Assembly: GCF_003992675.1 (NCBI RefSeq)
Contig: NZ_RZMZ01000015.1
Span: forward strand, 806,001 to 870,000
DNA from: Flagellimonas marinaquae
GTDB lineage: Bacteria; Bacteroidota; Bacteroidia; Flavobacteriales; Flavobacteriaceae
Reading direction: 5' to 3'
DNA length: 64,000 nt
Every line of letters begins with the position of its first letter. Position 1 is the first letter of the stretch. The notes below the pieces were generated by a model. That model ran no database searches. It was not told the DNA's origin and was given only the letters and a program-made list of their open reading frames with translations. Below are positions 52,317-61,154 of this stretch, piece by piece. Position numbers and translations under genes: made by a program.

Positions 52317-55300
52317 ATGAAAAACCATGATTCAAAAAACCTACTTGTGTCAATAATCAAACGTAACACCATTGTTGCGGCAACCTTAGTGTTTGTGTTC
52401 GTTGCAAGCGGCATGACAGTGGCTAGCCGCCATAATGCCAACGAAGATCTTTACGTACCTTCAATTCTACTTATTAAAACAGGTGTTGCTCGCGATGCCA
52501 CCGGAGCTGATAGTGGTTGCGCCATTATTGAGTATACTTTTACGGTAACCAATACCAGTACCAATGGGGAGATACTCACTGGAGTTCAGCTTACCGACCC
52601 TTTATTGGGAGGACTTGTGGCAGGTCCTGCTGAAGGCGATGTTAACGTTATTGGCGAAATGGAACCTGGGGAAATCTGGATCTATCGGGCCAATTACGTC
52701 ATTCAACAAACGGATATCGTCAATGGGTCTGTTACAAACCAAGCCAACGTGGTTGCTGATGTTTTGGGACAGCCAGGGGTAACGGTATCTGATCTTTCGG
52801 ATGACGATGGCATAAATGATAGTGATGAAACGGTAACGGACCTTAGCTTCTGCCAAGGCAATATTGGACTTATAAAAACGGGCATAGCCATTGCGGGAAT
52901 TGACGCTGGTCCAGGTTGTAACTTTATATTATACACGTTTTTGGTCAGCAATGAGGGTGGTCAAGTATTGGAAAATGTGGAACTGATCGATCCACTTATT
53001 GGAGTTGACCCTATAGCAGGCCCCATCGCCGGGGATACGAATGGGAATACCTTATTGGATACCGATGAAGTCTGGCAGTACTCCGTCCTATACGACATTA
53101 CGCCAGAAGATATAAACAATGGCCAGGTGGTAAACCAAGCCGAAGTCACGGCCGATGTACAAGGTTTTGGCACATCGATTTCCGATTTATCGGATAATGA
53201 CAGCTATGCTGAAGATGAAGCAACCGTAATCGAACTAACTCAGTGTCAGGGCGACATTGCATTAATCAAAACGGGACTGGCCATTGAAGATATTGATGCA
53301 GGAGCAGGTTGTAACTACGTGCTCTATTCTTTTACGGTAACCAATGTAGGAGAGCAACCACTTCAAAATGTTGCCATAGCTGACCCTTTATTAAATGGAG
53401 ATGTTCCAACCTATCTATCGGGCGATAACAACAATAATGATGTTTTGGATACAGATGAAAGCTGGTCCTATTTTGCCATCTACGATATTACGGCATCCGA
53501 TGTTCTAAATGGTCAAGTTGTTAACCAAGCCGAGGTAACAGCCCACGTGGAAGGCGAACCTCTAAACACCGTATCTGATTTATCTGATGATGATAGCATA
53601 TTGGAGGACGACCCAACAATCATAAGCCTTGCCGATTGTCAAGCAAATTTTGGTATTGCCCTTATCAAAACTGGTTTTGCGGTAAACGATGTTGATGCTG
53701 GTGCAGGATGTAATTTTGTGCTGTACACTTTTTCCGTTACCAATGTTAGTGGTGAAACTCTAGAAAATGTTACCATTACGGATCCCTTATTGGAAGGTAT
53801 TCCCATAGACTTGGTTGCTGGTGATGATAATGTTAATAACCAAATGGAATCCGATGAAGTCTGGCTATTTACCAGCGCATATCCAATCCAACCATCGGAT
53901 ATTGCCAACGGTTCTGTAATAAATCAAGCCGAAGTTAGTGCAACCGTATTAAACGAACCAGATGTAATCCTTACAGATCTTTCTGATGACGATAGCCTTG
54001 TGGAGGACGACCCTACGATAGTCAACTTGACCCAATGCCAAGTACCAAATATAGGACTCATTAAAGAAGGTGTGCTTGTTGACGTCAATGAAGATGGCTG
54101 TTTAGAAAGCATTTTATACACCTTTACAGTAACCAATACCGGAAACGCAGACCTTGACGAGATTACCTTGGAAGATCCCTTGTTCGGTGGTAATATTCCT
54201 GGGCCAGTAGATGGTTCGGATGTCAATAATGATGGAATACTTTCTGTCAATGAATCTTGGACCTATGAAGCCTTGTACGCCATCACCCAACAGGATATTG
54301 ACAACGCGGCAGTAGTAAATCAAGCTACCGTAACAGGGTATACTGCAGCAGATGCCATGGTGCAAGACCTTTCGGACGATGACAACCTCTTTGAGGACGA
54401 ACCTACAAGAACCCCGGTTCCTGACGACGCTTGCACGGACGGTGCAGTGATTGGACTGATCAAGCAGGGTACATTGGTAGATAATAATGGTGACGGTTGC
54501 ATAGAAAGTATTCTCTACACCTTCACGGTAACCAATACAGGAGGTATCGACCTGGACGAAGTAAGCTTGGAAGATCCCTTGTTCGGAGGTCCGATACCAG
54601 GACCATTGGCGGGAACTGATACAAATGATGATGGCATTCTTTCTGTCGGCGAAACTTGGACCTACGAAGCCCTATACGGCATCACCCAAGAAGATATTGA
54701 CAATGCGGCCGTAATTAATCAAGCTACTGTAATTGCAGAGCCGGTAGGCTTCGATAGCCAAGTTTTTGACCTGTCCGATGACGATACTCTTATAGAAAAT
54801 GAGCCCACTAGGACACCTGTCCCCGATGATGCCTGTACTGATGGAACAGCAAGCATAGGATTGATCAAAGAAGGAGTTTTGATAGATGCTACTGGTGATG
54901 GTTGTATAGATAGTATTCTCTACACCTTTACTGTGACCAATAACGGAGCTTTCGACCTTGACGAAGTCAGTTTGGAAGATCCACTGTTCGGAGGTCCGAT
55001 ACCAGGACCAGTAGATGGTACGGATGAGAACAACGACAATATCCTTTCTGTTGGCGAAACATGGACCTACGAAGCCATATATGCCATTACACAAAATGAC
55101 ATTGATAATGGGGCTGTCGTCAATCAGGCCACAGTAACGGCAGAACGAATCAATTTTGACCTTCAGGTGTTTGATTTGTCCGATGATGACAATTTACTGG
55201 AGAACGAGCCTACCAGAACCCCTGTGCCTGAAGATGCCTGTACCGATGCTGTGGCCAGTATCGCCATGATAAAGGAAGGTGTTTTGATTGATATTAATGG

Positions 55301-56822
55301 TGACGGTTGTTTGGAAAGTATTCTCTACACCTTTACCATTACTAACAACGGAGCATTCGACCTTGACGAAGTAAGCTTGGAAGATCCCTTGTTCGGAGGT
55401 TCGATACCAGGACCAGTAGATGGTACAGATGAGAACAACGACAGTATCCTATCCATAGGAGAGACATGGACATACCAAGCAGTGTATGCCATTACTCAGA
55501 ATGACATTGATAATGGAGCTGTCATCAATCAAGCCACAGTAACGGCAGAACGAATCAATTTTGAACTTGAAGTATCCGACTTTTCAGATGATGATAATTT
55601 GTTGGAAGATGACCCTACGAGAACTCCTGTGCCTGAAGATGCCTGTGCCGAAGGAGGTGCAAGTATTGGTTTGATCAAGGAAGGAGTTTTGGCCGATATC
55701 AATGAAGATGACTGTGTAGAAAGTATATTGTACACTTTTACCGTTACCAATAATGGTGGTGCAGATGTAGATACTGTGGTATTGGCAGACCCTCTGATCG
55801 AAGGTGAAATAAGTGGCCCAGTTAATGATACCGATATCAATAATGATGGTATACTTTCCGTGGGAGAAACGTGGACTTACCAAGCTTTGTACGCTATTAC
55901 CCAACAGGATATTGACAATGGAGCTGTTCTCAACCAAGCTACAGTAACTGCCGAACCATTGGGCTTTGACTTTGAAGTATTTGATTTTTCCGATGACGAT
56001 AGCTTTTTGGAAAATGAACCTACAGAAATTACTGTGCCTAACAATGCCTGCACCGATGGTAGTAACGGAGGAGATGGAGGTGATGGTGCTGGTGATGGCC
56101 TTAATGGTATTGGTATTATAAAGCAAGCTACATTATTGGATAGTAACAACGATAACTGCGTTGACACCATCGGATTCACCTTCACCGTTTTGAACGGTAG
56201 TATTGGAAATATAGAAAATGTGGTGCTCACCGATGCATTATTGGGTGGTGTTATTTCGGGTCCTACAGAAAATAGTGATGAGAATGAAGATGGAATCCTT
56301 TCTTCGGGAGAAACTTGGACCTATGAATTCTCCTATAGCCTAACGCAAACTGATGTTGACGCGGGTGTATTTATCAATCAGGCTACCGTAGTCGGTGATC
56401 TTGTCGGTTTTGATTTCCAACTTCAGGACCTATCAGACAATGATGCCTATGACGAGGATGAACCAACTGAAATCACCATTCCAAACAATGCCTGTGTGGA
56501 TGCTGGAGCTATCGGGTTCCAAATCTTCAATGGCATTACACCCAACGGAGATGGCTTTAATGATTTCTTCAGAATCTTAGGTATCGAAAACTATCCCAAC
56601 AATAATGTGAAGATTTTCAACAGATGGGGTGTAAAGGTGTATGAAACCGACGGTTATGGACAAGGAAATAACCTGTTCTACGGAATTTCTGAGGGAAGGG
56701 CCACTTTGCAGCAGGATAGAGAACTCCCAAGTGGAACCTACTTCTATATCCTAACCTTTACCGGCACAGAAAACCCCGGCGAAGAAAGTTATACAGGATA
56801 TCTCTATATCAATCGCGATTAG
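52317..56822 (+). CDS. Large secreted repeat adhesin with T9SS type B (CHU_C) sorting domain
   Basis: The 1501-residue protein has an N-terminal signal (about 1-42), then ten tandem repeats of about 132-147 residues, each starting IGLIKTG/IGLIKEG-like, at about 52, 184, 316, 448, 580, 712, 848, 983, 1118 and 1265. Each contains the segment DPLFGG or similar, an EF-hand-like loop such as D-x-N-x-DG-x-LS-x-x-E, and two cysteines (one in DGC-like and one at the unit end). A Gly/Asp linker lies before the tenth. Residues about 1399-1501 form the gliding-motility-associated C-terminal domain: ITPNGDGFNDFFRI, NNNVKIFNRWGVKVYE and GTYFYILTF, which direct type IX secretion. The repeats resemble the DUF11/DUF7507 beta-sandwich group. 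Overall charge is very acidic. It is the first gene of the SprF-OmpA operon. Confidence 0.93.
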   Translation: MKNHDSKNLLVSIIKRNTIVAATLVFVFVASGMTVASRHNANEDLYVPSILLIKTGVARDATGADSGCAIIEYTFTVTNTSTNGEILTGVQLTDPLLGGLVAGPAEGDVNVIGEMEPGEIWIYRANYVIQQTDIVNGSVTNQANVVADVLGQPGVTVSDLSDDDGINDSDETVTDLSFCQGNIGLIKTGIAIAGIDAGPGCNFILYTFLVSNEGGQVLENVELIDPLIGVDPIAGPIAGDTNGNTLLDTDEVWQYSVLYDITPEDINNGQVVNQAEVTADVQGFGTSISDLSDNDSYAEDEATVIELTQCQGDIALIKTGLAIEDIDAGAGCNYVLYSFTVTNVGEQPLQNVAIADPLLNGDVPTYLSGDNNNNDVLDTDESWSYFAIYDITASDVLNGQVVNQAEVTAHVEGEPLNTVSDLSDDDSILEDDPTIISLADCQANFGIALIKTGFAVNDVDAGAGCNFVLYTFSVTNVSGETLENVTITDPLLEGIPIDLVAGDDNVNNQMESDEVWLFTSAYPIQPSDIANGSVINQAEVSATVLNEPDVILTDLSDDDSLVEDDPTIVNLTQCQVPNIGLIKEGVLVDVNEDGCLESILYTFTVTNTGNADLDEITLEDPLFGGNIPGPVDGSDVNNDGILSVNESWTYEALYAITQQDIDNAAVVNQATVTGYTAADAMVQDLSDDDNLFEDEPTRTPVPDDACTDGAVIGLIKQGTLVDNNGDGCIESILYTFTVTNTGGIDLDEVSLEDPLFGGPIPGPLAGTDTNDDGILSVGETWTYEALYGITQEDIDNAAVINQATVIAEPVGFDSQVFDLSDDDTLIENEPTRTPVPDDACTDGTASIGLIKEGVLIDATGDGCIDSILYTFTVTNNGAFDLDEVSLEDPLFGGPIPGPVDGTDENNDNILSVGETWTYEAIYAITQNDIDNGAVVNQATVTAERINFDLQVFDLSDDDNLLENEPTRTPVPEDACTDAVASIAMIKEGVLIDINGDGCLESILYTFTITNNGAFDLDEVSLEDPLFGGSIPGPVDGTDENNDSILSIGETWTYQAVYAITQNDIDNGAVINQATVTAERINFELEVSDFSDDDNLLEDDPTRTPVPEDACAEGGASIGLIKEGVLADINEDDCVESILYTFTVTNNGGADVDTVVLADPLIEGEISGPVNDTDINNDGILSVGETWTYQALYAITQQDIDNGAVLNQATVTAEPLGFDFEVFDFSDDDSFLENEPTEITVPNNACTDGSNGGDGGDGAGDGLNGIGIIKQATLLDSNNDNCVDTIGFTFTVLNGSIGNIENVVLTDALLGGVISGPTENSDENEDGILSSGETWTYEFSYSLTQTDVDAGVFINQATVVGDLVGFDFQLQDLSDNDAYDEDEPTEITIPNNACVDAGAIGFQIFNGITPNGDGFNDFFRILGIENYPNNNVKIFNRWGVKVYETDGYGQGNNLFYGISEGRATLQQDRELPSGTYFYILTFTGTENPGEESYTGYLYINRD

Positions 56823-56860
56823 GACAAAAACAAAATCACAATAAAGAACCAAGAATAGTA

Positions 56861-57823
56861 ATGAGGATGACGAATCTTAAAATAAATAGGAACCACTGCA
56901 TAATGGCATTGATGTTTCTCTCCGCTATAATAACCTCCTACGGTCAGCAAGACCCGCAATTTACCCAGTATATGTATAATACACAGGTAATCAATCCGGC
57001 CTATGCAGGCTCGAGAGAAGTACTGAGTTTTGGCTTATTGGGCAGGACACAATGGGTAGGATTGGAGGGTTCCCCAGAAACAGGAACTTTTACGGTAAAC
57101 TCCCCAATCGGCTTGTATGACAATATGGGACTCGGCCTTTCCATAGTTTATGATAAAATCGGTCCAGCCATGGAATCCAATGTAACTGTAGATTACTCCT
57201 ATTCAATCAATCTGTCATATAATTATAAATTGGCTTTTGGTTTAAAAGCGGGTATGGATGTTTTGGATATCGATTATACAAGGCTTAGATTATCCGAACA
57301 GTCTGACCCCTTTTTTCAATCAAATGTGGACAATAGGCTTAGGCCCCAAGTTGGTGCAGGGCTTTACTTAAATTCCGATAGGTTCTATGCAGGGTTGTCA
57401 GTCCCTAATTTTTTGAACACCACACACTTTGATGAAAGCTCCCTGCAAAATGCCAATACCAATGATATTGCAATCGAACGATTGCACTACTTTTTCATTA
57501 CAGGTTATGTATTTGACCTAAATGAAGACTTGAAATTTAAGCCTGCAACATTGGTGAAATCCGTTAGTGGCGCACCATTGCAATGGGACCTTTCCGCCAA
57601 CTTCTTGATCAATGAAAAGCTTACGTTAGGAGCATCCTATCGTTGGAGTGCTGCCATAAGTGCCCTGGCAGGATTCCAAATAACACCCAACTTCTTTGCG
57701 GGTTTAGCCTACGATTATCAGTCCACAGATCTAGAACAATATAGCAACGGTTCCTATGAAGTGTTTCTTCGCTTCGACATTTTCAGAAAATCAGATAGGA
57801 TAATAACCCCTAGATTCTTTTAA
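56861..57823 (+). CDS. PorP/SprF-family type IX secretion membrane protein
   Basis: The 320-residue protein has a signal ending SYGQQ, then QDPQFTQYMYNTQVINPAYAGSRE, the PorP/SprF family start, and a beta-rich body ending VFLRFDIFRKSDRIITPRFF. Family members are outer-membrane barrels needed to secrete and attach the adhesin of the same operon; the adhesin gene ends 38 bases upstream. SprF is required for SprB export in Flavobacterium johnsoniae. The partner here is presumably the 1501-residue adhesin. Confidence 0.92.
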   Translation: MRMTNLKINRNHCIMALMFLSAIITSYGQQDPQFTQYMYNTQVINPAYAGSREVLSFGLLGRTQWVGLEGSPETGTFTVNSPIGLYDNMGLGLSIVYDKIGPAMESNVTVDYSYSINLSYNYKLAFGLKAGMDVLDIDYTRLRLSEQSDPFFQSNVDNRLRPQVGAGLYLNSDRFYAGLSVPNFLNTTHFDESSLQNANTNDIAIERLHYFFITGYVFDLNEDLKFKPATLVKSVSGAPLQWDLSANFLINEKLTLGASYRWSAAISALAGFQITPNFFAGLAYDYQSTDLEQYSNGSYEVFLRFDIFRKSDRIITPRFF

Positions 57824-57833
57824 ACCAATCAAT

Positions 57834-59750
57834 ATGAAGAGAAGAATTAGTATTCAGCTGTTTACCGTAATTTTAATGGTCGGTAACTTGTTTGCCCAAG
57901 AAAGCAAGATAAAAAAAGCCAATGAGGAGTTTGATAGTTACGATTACATCGATGCAAGGAAAATATACCTCAGCGTTGTGGAAGACGGCTATTCCTCTGC
58001 CCAGGTGTATAAAAAACTCGGGGACACCTATTATTTCAACAGTGAATATGCGGACGCCGCAAATTGGTATGAAAAATTGGTAAAAAGCTATCCCAACGAA
58101 ATCGAACCGGAATACTATTATCGTGCTGCGCAAAGTTTGAAATCCATCGGACAATTAGAGGAATCCAAATCTCTTATGGAAACATATATCGCCGCATCAG
58201 GTTCAACTTATACCAATTGGGACACTTTTCAATACCTGGCAAGTACCCCAAACAACCAATATCAAGTACAAAATATCACCGATGGGATGAATGGGTCAGA
58301 CTTTGGTCCCTCTTACTATGGCGATAAAATTGTGTTCTCTTCTTCTTCAATCGACACGGAAGGAAGCAAAATACACGATTGGAACGGTCTTCCTTATTTA
58401 GATCTTTTCCAAGCAGAAATTGGGGAAGACGGCACCCTAAAAAATATCAAAAAGTTGGAGGGAGATATCAATTCCCCATATCACGAATCTTCCGCAGTGT
58501 TCACCAAAGACGGTAAAACCATCTATTTTACAAGAAACAATTACATCAATGGTAAAAAGAAACGTGGCAAACAACGATTGATAGGTCTTAAAATCTATAA
58601 AGCAAGTTTGCAGGAAGATGGCACATGGGGCAATGTTATGGAACTTCCATTTAATGAAGACTCCTATTCAACCGCACATCCAGCCCTCAACCCCGAAGAA
58701 AACCGCTTATATTTCTCTTCCAATAGAAATGGTAGTTTGGGAGCTTCGGATATTTGGTATGTGGATATTTTGCCCAATGGTAATTACAGCGAACCTGTAA
58801 ATCTTGGTGACCAAGTAAATACTAAACAGCGCGAATCATTCCCATTTATCAGTAAGAATGGAGATCTATACTTTTCAAGTGATGGACATACTGGGCTTGG
58901 AGGACTGGACATTTTTGTGGTTTCCTTAGACGAAAAAGGCTCCTACCCTACTGTAACGAACCTTAAAAAACCAATCAATAGTAATTTGGATGATTTTGGA
59001 TATGTAATGGATGAAACCGGTAAAATGGGTTACATTTCCTCTAACCGATTTGGTGGACAAGGAAGTAGTTCCGATGATATCCTCGCATTTACTGCGGATT
59101 GTAAGGTGACCATTCAAGGGATGGTAACGGACGCTAAGACCGGCGCACCCTTACAAGGCGCCCAAGTGCTATTGCTAGATAACAATAGCGATGTGGTCGC
59201 ACAAAAAATTGTTGATGTCAACGGACGTTACGACTTTGGCCCCTTGGCGGATTGCAATGATCAATATGCCGTTCGGGCATCATTTACAGAAAAGGAATAC
59301 GAACCGTCCGAAACAGTGGTGCAAACCAAAAGCGGTACGGACAGTATGGAGGTCAACTTACAGCTTACGCCTCCTGACTGCCCTGTGGACGATTTGGGAT
59401 GTCGACTATCCTTACAGCCTATCTATTTTGATTTTGATAAGCACAACATCCGACCAGATGCAGAAGTGGAGCTGGCTAAAATCTTGAACGCAATGGAAGA
59501 GTATCCACAATTAAATATTCATATTGAATCCCATACCGATTCCAGAGGAAACGATGACTACAATATGCAATTGTCCGAAAGAAGGGCTAAATCTACACTG
59601 GAATGGTTGGTGAACAAAGGAATTGATAGAAATAGATTGTCTGCAAAAGGCTATGGTGAGTCGCAATTGATCAACAACTGTTCAAATGGAGTAAATTGCT
59701 CCCAAGAGGAACACCAATTAAACCGAAGGTCCATGTTCATAATAAAATAG
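57834..59750 (+). CDS. OmpA-family protein with TPR, PD40 and peptidoglycan-binding domains
   Basis: The 638-residue protein has a signal peptide to about residue 21, TPR-like helices (25-130), PD40-type beta-propeller strands (about 145-410, e.g. NRLYFSSNRNGSLGASDIW), a carboxypeptidase-regulatory-like beta domain (from 429) and a C-terminal OmpA domain (from about 529: YFDFDKHNIRPDAEVELAK and HTDSRGNDDYNMQLSERRA). The OmpA part binds peptidoglycan. It starts 10 bases after the SprF-type gene and so completes the adhesin-SprF-OmpA operon, a common Bacteroidetes set. Confidence 0.92.
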   Translation: MKRRISIQLFTVILMVGNLFAQESKIKKANEEFDSYDYIDARKIYLSVVEDGYSSAQVYKKLGDTYYFNSEYADAANWYEKLVKSYPNEIEPEYYYRAAQSLKSIGQLEESKSLMETYIAASGSTYTNWDTFQYLASTPNNQYQVQNITDGMNGSDFGPSYYGDKIVFSSSSIDTEGSKIHDWNGLPYLDLFQAEIGEDGTLKNIKKLEGDINSPYHESSAVFTKDGKTIYFTRNNYINGKKKRGKQRLIGLKIYKASLQEDGTWGNVMELPFNEDSYSTAHPALNPEENRLYFSSNRNGSLGASDIWYVDILPNGNYSEPVNLGDQVNTKQRESFPFISKNGDLYFSSDGHTGLGGLDIFVVSLDEKGSYPTVTNLKKPINSNLDDFGYVMDETGKMGYISSNRFGGQGSSSDDILAFTADCKVTIQGMVTDAKTGAPLQGAQVLLLDNNSDVVAQKIVDVNGRYDFGPLADCNDQYAVRASFTEKEYEPSETVVQTKSGTDSMEVNLQLTPPDCPVDDLGCRLSLQPIYFDFDKHNIRPDAEVELAKILNAMEEYPQLNIHIESHTDSRGNDDYNMQLSERRAKSTLEWLVNKGIDRNRLSAKGYGESQLINNCSNGVNCSQEEHQLNRRSMFIIK

Positions 59751-59781
59751 ACGGTAATTTTTTGTAGTCATTATTACTGAA

Positions 59782-59817
59782 AATCAGCGTTTTACAATTT
59801 GTGGCACGCTGATTGTA
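59782..59817 (+). promoter_or_regulatory. Candidate sigma-54 (RpoN) promoter with inverted repeat
   Basis: TGGCACG at 59802-59808, four bases, then TTGTA at 59813-59817 fit the sigma-54 consensus TGGCACG-N4-TTGC(A/T), with the essential GG and GT at 10-base spacing; only the C of GC differs. The start of transcription would be near 59828, leaving about 41 bases to the ATG at 59869. An 8-base perfect inverted repeat (AATCAGCG at 59782-59789 and CGCTGATT at 59807-59814) overlaps it; no T run follows, so it is not a terminator. Confidence 0.55.
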
Positions 59818-59868
59818 TTACACAAGGTGGATGTAAATAGTTGCATCTAGAACTTAAAACCTTGTAGT

Positions 59869-61083
59869 ATGAAAAAGTTAGTACTCCTTTTAGCAGCGGT
59901 TGTTCTTGGAATACCGAGTATCCAAGCCGAAACAATCAACCATGTAGCTACCACAACAAACTTTAGACATGGAAATTCATTCATTTTTGTGGAAGGTGGT
60001 GTAACGTTCTCCGTTTACCCCGATGGTGAGTTCGACTTCTACATGGATAATAGAGTAAATGTAGGCGTAGGTGCGCAAATAGGTAATGTTGGGGTTACTT
60101 TCAACTCTGGATTCAATTATAACCCATTTGTACAATATGACGACTATGGAGCTGTAATCCAAATAGAGAACATTCCCATATTTTACGATTACTATGGACG
60201 TGTCTCCCAAATCGGAAATGTGGACATTTGGTACAACAACGGTAGGGTTCGTAGAATTGGTGGACTGCATGTGTACTATAACGGAGGCGTTTTCAGTCAC
60301 TATACAGGATTTATCAATATATACAATAGAAGATATGTGTATAGACCCTTCCACAGGTTCTTTGTTAGACCAGCAGTAGGTTTCTGTAACGTATTTGCAA
60401 GACCCTATAGAAGATATTACACACCTGTAAGGTATACGTACTACGCTCCTTACCGACACAACACAAGAAGGGCATATGCCAGCTTGGGTAGGGTGTATCG
60501 AAACGATAATAGATATAGAAGAGAGCATATCTATCGTAATGACAGAAGAGTATCCGTTAGAGATAATAACGTAAGAAGAGCTGATTATGGCCGAAGCAAT
60601 GCAAGGGTGTCCAGAAATGATTCCCGCAGAGGAAATAACATGGCAAACCGCTCCAGCAATTCGGTACAAAGACAAAGAGTTGAATCTCGAAATGATAGAA
60701 GCAATTCTTATAGAAAGTCAAATAATAATGTAAATAGACCGGGAAGAGCAACGGCTTCCAACAGTAGAGCGAACCGCACCTCGTACGAGAGAAGTTCCAA
60801 CTCCAGAAAAGTGAGTCCAGCTGCCACGGGAAGAACCATCAAACGTTCCGAACAGAGCAGTTATAGAAAGCCGAAGGCCACATCGAGATCAAACAACAGG
60901 TCAGCGGTGAGCAGGGACAACTCTTCGAGAAAGGAAGTTGCCAGAAGTTCAAGGCCAAGTACTAGAAAAAGTACCGTAAGCCGAAAAGAAAGTTCCAGAG
61001 CAACCGTGAGCAGAAGCTCCAACGCTCGCAAAAGCAGCGCAAGAACATCAAGCTCCAGAGGTTCTTCCCGAAGAAATAATTAA
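59869..61083 (+). CDS. Exported protein with Tyr/Asn-rich domain and Arg/Ser-rich tail, unknown function
   Basis: The 404-residue protein starts MKKLVLLLAAVVLGIPSIQA, a signal peptide. Residues about 30-175 form a beta-rich Tyr, Gly, Asn-rich domain (FRHGNSFIFVEGGVTFSVYPDGEFDF, YDYYGRVSQIGNVDIWYNNGRVRRIGGLHVYYN). From about residue 185 to the end the sequence is low-complexity, with Arg, Ser and Asn most common, such as SRGSSRRNN at the end; RS and SR pairs recur. The tail is highly basic. Homologues with like N-domains in flavobacteria are labelled sodium:proton antiporter, which is wrong: there is no membrane segment beyond the signal. The gene has its own sigma-54-like promoter and terminator. 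Its charge is opposite to that of the acidic adhesin encoded upstream. Confidence 0.85.
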   Translation: MKKLVLLLAAVVLGIPSIQAETINHVATTTNFRHGNSFIFVEGGVTFSVYPDGEFDFYMDNRVNVGVGAQIGNVGVTFNSGFNYNPFVQYDDYGAVIQIENIPIFYDYYGRVSQIGNVDIWYNNGRVRRIGGLHVYYNGGVFSHYTGFINIYNRRYVYRPFHRFFVRPAVGFCNVFARPYRRYYTPVRYTYYAPYRHNTRRAYASLGRVYRNDNRYRREHIYRNDRRVSVRDNNVRRADYGRSNARVSRNDSRRGNNMANRSSNSVQRQRVESRNDRSNSYRKSNNNVNRPGRATASNSRANRTSYERSSNSRKVSPAATGRTIKRSEQSSYRKPKATSRSNNRSAVSRDNSSRKEVARSSRPSTRKSTVSRKESSRATVSRSSNARKSSARTSSSRGSSRRNN

Positions 61084-61112
61084 ATAGATTTTTTTAGGTT
61101 GGTTAGTTGTTT

Positions 61113-61154
61113 TACCCCGTAGTCGGATTTATCCACTACGGGGTATTTTTTTTA
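61113..61154 (+). terminator. Rho-independent terminator after the Arg/Ser-rich gene
   Basis: An 11-base perfect stem (TACCCCGTAGT at 61113-61123 with ACTACGGGGTA at 61135-61145) with an 11-base loop is followed by eight T. Its 3' arm and T run overlap the last codons of the convergent flippase gene. Confidence 0.88.

Noticed and set aside
52450-56500. Tandem repeats considered as a CRISPR array or transposon
   Set aside because: The repeat unit is about 400 bases, in frame, and codes for protein domains; there are no spacers or cas genes.
59782-59814. Inverted repeat AATCAGCG/CGCTGATT as a terminator of the OmpA gene
   Set aside because: The loop is 17 bases and no T run follows; it overlaps the sigma-54-like element instead.
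59977-60675. Open frame of 232 codons on the minus strand in the Arg/Ser-rich gene
   Set aside because: Antisense shadow of a low-complexity sequence; rich in Ser, Ile and Val from the complement of the Arg/Tyr codons, without start context or domain.
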